Position numbers and translations under genes: made by a program. A DNA stretch of 64,000 bases from CAIVAT01 sp037133475 (GTDB lineage: Bacteria; Bacteroidota; Bacteroidia; Bacteroidales; FEN-979): contig JBAXOB010000002.1 of the NCBI GenBank assembly GCA_037133475.1, forward strand, positions 124,001 to 188,000, in the 5' to 3' direction. Every line of letters begins with the position of its first letter. Position 1 is the stretch's first letter. The notes beneath the pieces were generated by a model, which made no database searches, had not been told where the DNA came from, and saw only the letters and a list, made by a program, of their open reading frames with translations. Shown here piece after piece: positions 61,151 through 64,000 of this stretch.

Positions 61151-62649
61151 TGACGGATCAGCAGGTTATTCCTGTAAATAATGGAGTTGTCCTTCTTTAC
61201 CATGATAATGTAGTTGCCGTCGGGGAGTGTTGACGAATTCAAATCAACGGTCTCATTGCCTTTCACCTCAGCAACAGGCTGATTCAGCATCCGGTTCCCA
61301 ACGAAATCAACGATCTCAAGTTCAATCCCGGTTTCAGACCATTCCCCGAACTGAACATGAAGCAGGTTACTGCCTGGGTTCGGGAATACCTTGATCGATC
61401 CGAAGGTGGTACCGACCGGCGTCGGGTTCGGCCCGTTGATGGTGAAATTGTTGTCGCTGAAGTCGGACAGGGGAGCTGACCCGGTATTGGAAACAGCCAG
61501 GACCCTGACCTTATAGTCATTTCCTGATGGTAATGTTGCCGGAATAGCCCAGTAACAGGAGCCGGTGCTGGGGGTCGAGGCGTTGATAAGGGAATAATAG
61601 GCGCCTCCTTTCCAGAGTTCAATCCGTACATTCCAGGTGATATTATCCAGCCAGGTGATTATCCGGGTGGTTCCTTTCAGCCATGTTTCCCCCCCGTTGG
61701 GTGACGTGACGATGATGAAACTTCCCTGCAGGATGGAAAAGTTATTGTCGCTGAAGTCGTAACTGGCCGAGGAGCTCAGGCCAATGACCTTGATCTTGTA
61801 GTCGTTCCCCGTTCCCACGGTTGCCGGGATCACCCAGTTGAAGGGGCCAGCCGTTGAATTGCAGATGACCGAGTTGAGCGCCCCGCCCTTCCACAGTTCA
61901 ATCCTGACATATTCAGCAGTGGCATCAATCCAGGTGATGGGATAAGTGCCCCCAACATACCACATTTCTCCGCCATTGGGAGAGATGACCGTAAGGGGGG
62001 TGGTGCCGATTGAGAAGTTCGCGTCGCTGAAATCAAATACCGTGCTGGTCGTGCCGGCCACCGTATTGACACTCATGATCTTGATCTTGTAATCGTTCCC
62101 GGAAACGGTAGCGGCCGGTATGGCCCAGGTAAAAGATCCGTTTGAAGGGGTTGATGGAGTGATCAGCAGGTTAAACACGCCACCCTTCCATAGTTCAATG
62201 CGAACATTATCGCAGATATTGCCTGTCCAGGTGATCAGGTGAGTCGATGCTTTCTGCCAAACCTCGCCGCCATTGGGCGAAACCACGGTGAGGGTGCCTC
62301 CGTTGATGGAAAAGTTGCCGTCGCTGAAATCATACCCTGTCGCTGAACTGGCAAGCAGGGATATCTTGACCTTATAGGTACTGGCAGGTATCAGGCTGAC
62401 CGGCGGGATCCAGGTATAGGAGGTCATGGAGGCAGGTACCTGGCTGCAGATGGTCATGCAAAAGGCATTGTCCTTGTATAATTCGATTTTCAATGCACCT
62501 GCGGTATTGCTTGATATCCACGTGATGGCATAGGGGCATCCGATGGTCCAGTTTTCGCCGCCGTTGGGGGATACCACGGTTACCAGGCTGGAACTGAAGG
62601 CCGGAATCGAAAGAAGGGCAATCAACAGAGAAAGTATTAACTTTTTCAT
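61147..62649 (-). CDS. four-repeat beta-sandwich protein with T9SS sorting domain
   Basis: A 500-residue exported protein. Signal peptide MKKLILSLLIALLSIPAFSS. Four tandem domains of about 95 residues follow, each opening (T/S)VVSPNGGE-W and closing near YDFSDxNFSI; they resemble the Kre9/KNH-like (Ser-Thr-rich anchored membrane) domain. Repeat cores include IELYKDNAFC, IELWKGGVFN, IELWKGGALN and IELWKGGAYY. The C-terminal 80 residues are a type A T9SS sorting domain (KVFPNPGSNLLHVQFGEW, TLPDGNYIIMVKK). Surface display is expected; binding or adhesion is an inference from the repeats. I chose the ATG at 62649 for its signal peptide. Confidence 0.88.
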   Translation of the reverse strand: MKKLILSLLIALLSIPAFSSSLVTVVSPNGGENWTIGCPYAITWISSNTAGALKIELYKDNAFCMTICSQVPASMTSYTWIPPVSLIPASTYKVKISLLASSATGYDFSDGNFSINGGTLTVVSPNGGEVWQKASTHLITWTGNICDNVRIELWKGGVFNLLITPSTPSNGSFTWAIPAATVSGNDYKIKIMSVNTVAGTTSTVFDFSDANFSIGTTPLTVISPNGGEMWYVGGTYPITWIDATAEYVRIELWKGGALNSVICNSTAGPFNWVIPATVGTGNDYKIKVIGLSSSASYDFSDNNFSILQGSFIIVTSPNGGETWLKGTTRIITWLDNITWNVRIELWKGGAYYSLINASTPSTGSCYWAIPATLPSGNDYKVRVLAVSNTGSAPLSDFSDNNFTINGPNPTPVGTTFGSIKVFPNPGSNLLHVQFGEWSETGIELEIVDFVGNRMLNQPVAEVKGNETVDLNSSTLPDGNYIIMVKKDNSIIYRNNLLIRH

Positions 62650-63040
62650 TTTGCAGATGGTTTTTTGCAAAGATACTGCGCGAACAGGGCGTTGTCAAGG
62701 CAATGGCAATATTTCTGCTACGAAAATCATGTCTTTTTCGGGGGAGGCAGGGGGTGGGATTTTGGGCAATGGGAGAAGGATGACAGGAGAATGTTGCGAG
62801 GTTGTTCGTGTTGTTAGCGTTCTTTTACCACAATAGTCACAGTAGGGCACAAATGTTTTCCCTGGGGGATTATTCCCTATTGTGTTCTATTGTGGTGAAA
62901 AATAATCAATTAACCCTCTCCCCCAGCTAAAATACTTCTACTTTACCGCACCCCACCACCGGATATCCCACAAAATGAACTGATGAAATTCGCATCACCC
63001 GGGCCAAATATTTATTAACTTTGATAAAAATATTTTCGTT
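62650..63040. other. 391-bp intergenic region
   Basis: Divergent region between the T9SS cargo gene and the SPFH-like gene. It holds a long imperfect inverted repeat (62827-62896) and a -7 box (TAACTTTG, 63016-63023) 17 bp before the ATG at 63041. No gene seen. Confidence 0.6.
62827..62896. repeat. 70-bp imperfect inverted repeat (dispersed repeat, copy 3)
   Basis: Outer arms ACCACAATAG (62827-62836) and CTATTGTGGT (62887-62896) are perfect; inner CACAA and TTGTG also pair. The left arm resembles the repeats at 33497-33533 and 47965-48001. Confidence 0.7.
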
Positions 63041-64000
63041 ATGGCTATCACATCTGCGCTGTTGCTGGCGGTCATCCTACTGGCTGCCATTTTTGTTATT
63101 ATCTTTCTCTACAGTTCAATCCTGATTGTAGGGGGTAAGGAGATCAACGTGCTGGAACGCCGCTGGTTCGGCAAGGAGATGCCGAAGGACCGTGTCTTTG
63201 CCATGAGCAACGAGATCGGTGTCCAGGCCCGTACCAAGGGGCCGGGGCTGTACCTGCTGATCCCCTTTATCTACAAGACCCGGAAACAGGAATTCACGGT
63301 CATCGGCAAGGATGAGATCGGTGTGGTGATCTCGGTCGACGGGAATCCCGTGCCATCGGGCAAGATCTTCGCCAGGACGGTCGACTGCAACCTGTTCCAG
63401 GATGGCGAATTGTTCCTTAAAAACGGCGGGGAAAAGGGCACCCAGATCCAGTTCCTGCCGCCGGGGATCTACCGTATTCACCCCTTTCTTTTTAATGTCA
63501 GGATCGAGCCTGTAACCATCATCGGCGAGAACCAGATCGGGATCGTGGAATCGATCGACGGGGCGCCGATTCCCCCGGGCCGCATCTTCGGGAAGGTTGT
63601 TGCCTGCGATCTTTACCAGGACGGCGAGGCATTTCTGAAAAACGGAGGGGAAAAGGGGCCGCAGATCAGGACCCTGCCTCCGGGCAACTACCGTATCAAC
63701 CCTCTGCTGTTCAAGGTAAAAACAGTAAATGTTACGGTGATCGACAAGGGCCAGATCGGGATCGTCACCTCCCAGGATGGCAAACAGATCAGCGGAGGGC
63801 GCCTGCTGGCGAGAACCGTTGAAGGACATAATAATTACGAGGACGGGGAAGCCTTTTTAAACAACAACGGCGAAAAAGGGCCCCAGGTTTCCATCCTGCT
63901 GCCCGGAAAATACCGTGTCAATACCGACCTTTTCAGGGTTGAGATCAAGGAGACCATCATCATCCCCGACCAGAAGGTGGGGATCGTGGTTGCCAGGGAC
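63041..64000 (+). CDS. membrane-anchored repeat protein, SPFH/vault-like (partial)
   Basis: The first 320 codons of a gene that leaves the window. One N-terminal helix (residues 5-30, ALLLAVILLAAIFVIIFLYS) is followed by INVLERRWFGKEMPKDRVFA and then tandem repeats of about 73 residues (about 85-158, 159-231, 232-305, fourth beginning). Each unit reads V-I-x-IG(V/I)V-S-DG, then F(Q/E)DGExFLxNxGEKGxQ, then LPPGxYR(I/V). This resembles the N-terminal region of flotillin/SPFH proteins and, more loosely, the structural repeats of major vault protein. An SPFH domain probably lies beyond the window. The ATG at 63041 follows a -7 box. Confidence 0.75.
   Translation, partial: MAITSALLLAVILLAAIFVIIFLYSSILIVGGKEINVLERRWFGKEMPKDRVFAMSNEIGVQARTKGPGLYLLIPFIYKTRKQEFTVIGKDEIGVVISVDGNPVPSGKIFARTVDCNLFQDGELFLKNGGEKGTQIQFLPPGIYRIHPFLFNVRIEPVTIIGENQIGIVESIDGAPIPPGRIFGKVVACDLYQDGEAFLKNGGEKGPQIRTLPPGNYRINPLLFKVKTVNVTVIDKGQIGIVTSQDGKQISGGRLLARTVEGHNNYEDGEAFLNNNGEKGPQVSILLPGKYRVNTDLFRVEIKETIIIPDQKVGIVVARD

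Overview
The window is chromosomal DNA of a Bacteroidota bacterium, probably a non-model, likely anaerobic member. The evidence is a set of promoters of the type TTG-N19/20-TAnnTTTG (for example 9206-9236, 12659-12689, 34579-34610), two proteins with C-terminal type IX secretion sorting domains, an ECF sigma/FecR/TonB-receptor/DUF4249 locus, and mostly weak Shine-Dalgarno sequences. Genus cannot be assigned from the sequence alone. GC is moderate, with AT-rich islands at a dead toxin gene, a dead ABC gene and some intergenic repeats.

Layout. 0-8 kb holds small redox and signalling genes (C_GCAxxG_C_C protein, DUF3795, HD hydrolase, three-PAS histidine kinase, TPR protein), a porin, a TMEM175-type channel and a tRNA-Pro(CGG) with its terminator. 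8-15 kb holds a basic hypothetical protein, a cytidylate-kinase-like protein translationally coupled to a GH47 alpha-mannosidase, a DEAD-box helicase next to a cold-shock protein, an 80-bp repeat and a two-gene ABC exporter. 15-25 kb holds a RelA-type alarmone synthetase with a dead hydrolase domain and a six-gene leucine/isovalerate (liu) operon ending in a bidirectional terminator. 25-31 kb is a cell-surface signalling locus; two identically spaced boxes, one before fecR and one before a lipoprotein gene, look like the promoter of its ECF sigma factor. 31-36 kb holds an acyl-CoA ligase, an anchored coiled-coil protein and a T9SS-exported beta-helix protein.

36.5-57.8 kb is the most striking region: a purine/urate catabolic island in three operons plus guaD. 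The plus-strand arm is mocA-like, xdhC, single-chain xanthine dehydrogenase, ygeY, a small secreted protein and ygeW. Converging on it are hyuA and ssnA. A third arm reads ygfK, a PLP enzyme, a threonine-synthase-like PLP enzyme and a selenium-dependent-type xanthine dehydrogenase; guaD is divergent from ygfK. This gene set matches the E. coli yge/ygf region and the anaerobic urate clusters of gut bacteria, but ygeX (diaminopropionate ammonia-lyase) is absent and two other fold-type II PLP enzymes stand in the operon. Guanine would be deaminated by GuaD, oxidised by the molybdenum hydroxylases (matured by MocA and XdhC), and the opened ring processed by HyuA, SsnA, YgeW, YgeY and the PLP enzymes, with YgfK supplying flavin/Fe-S redox chemistry. 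The order of these later steps is inference.

57.8-64 kb holds a TMTC-like glycosyltransferase with TPRs, a toxin-antitoxin pair whose toxin is destroyed while the antitoxin is intact, a small secreted protein, a four-repeat T9SS cargo, and the start of a membrane-anchored repeat protein resembling SPFH/vault-type proteins that runs off the window end.
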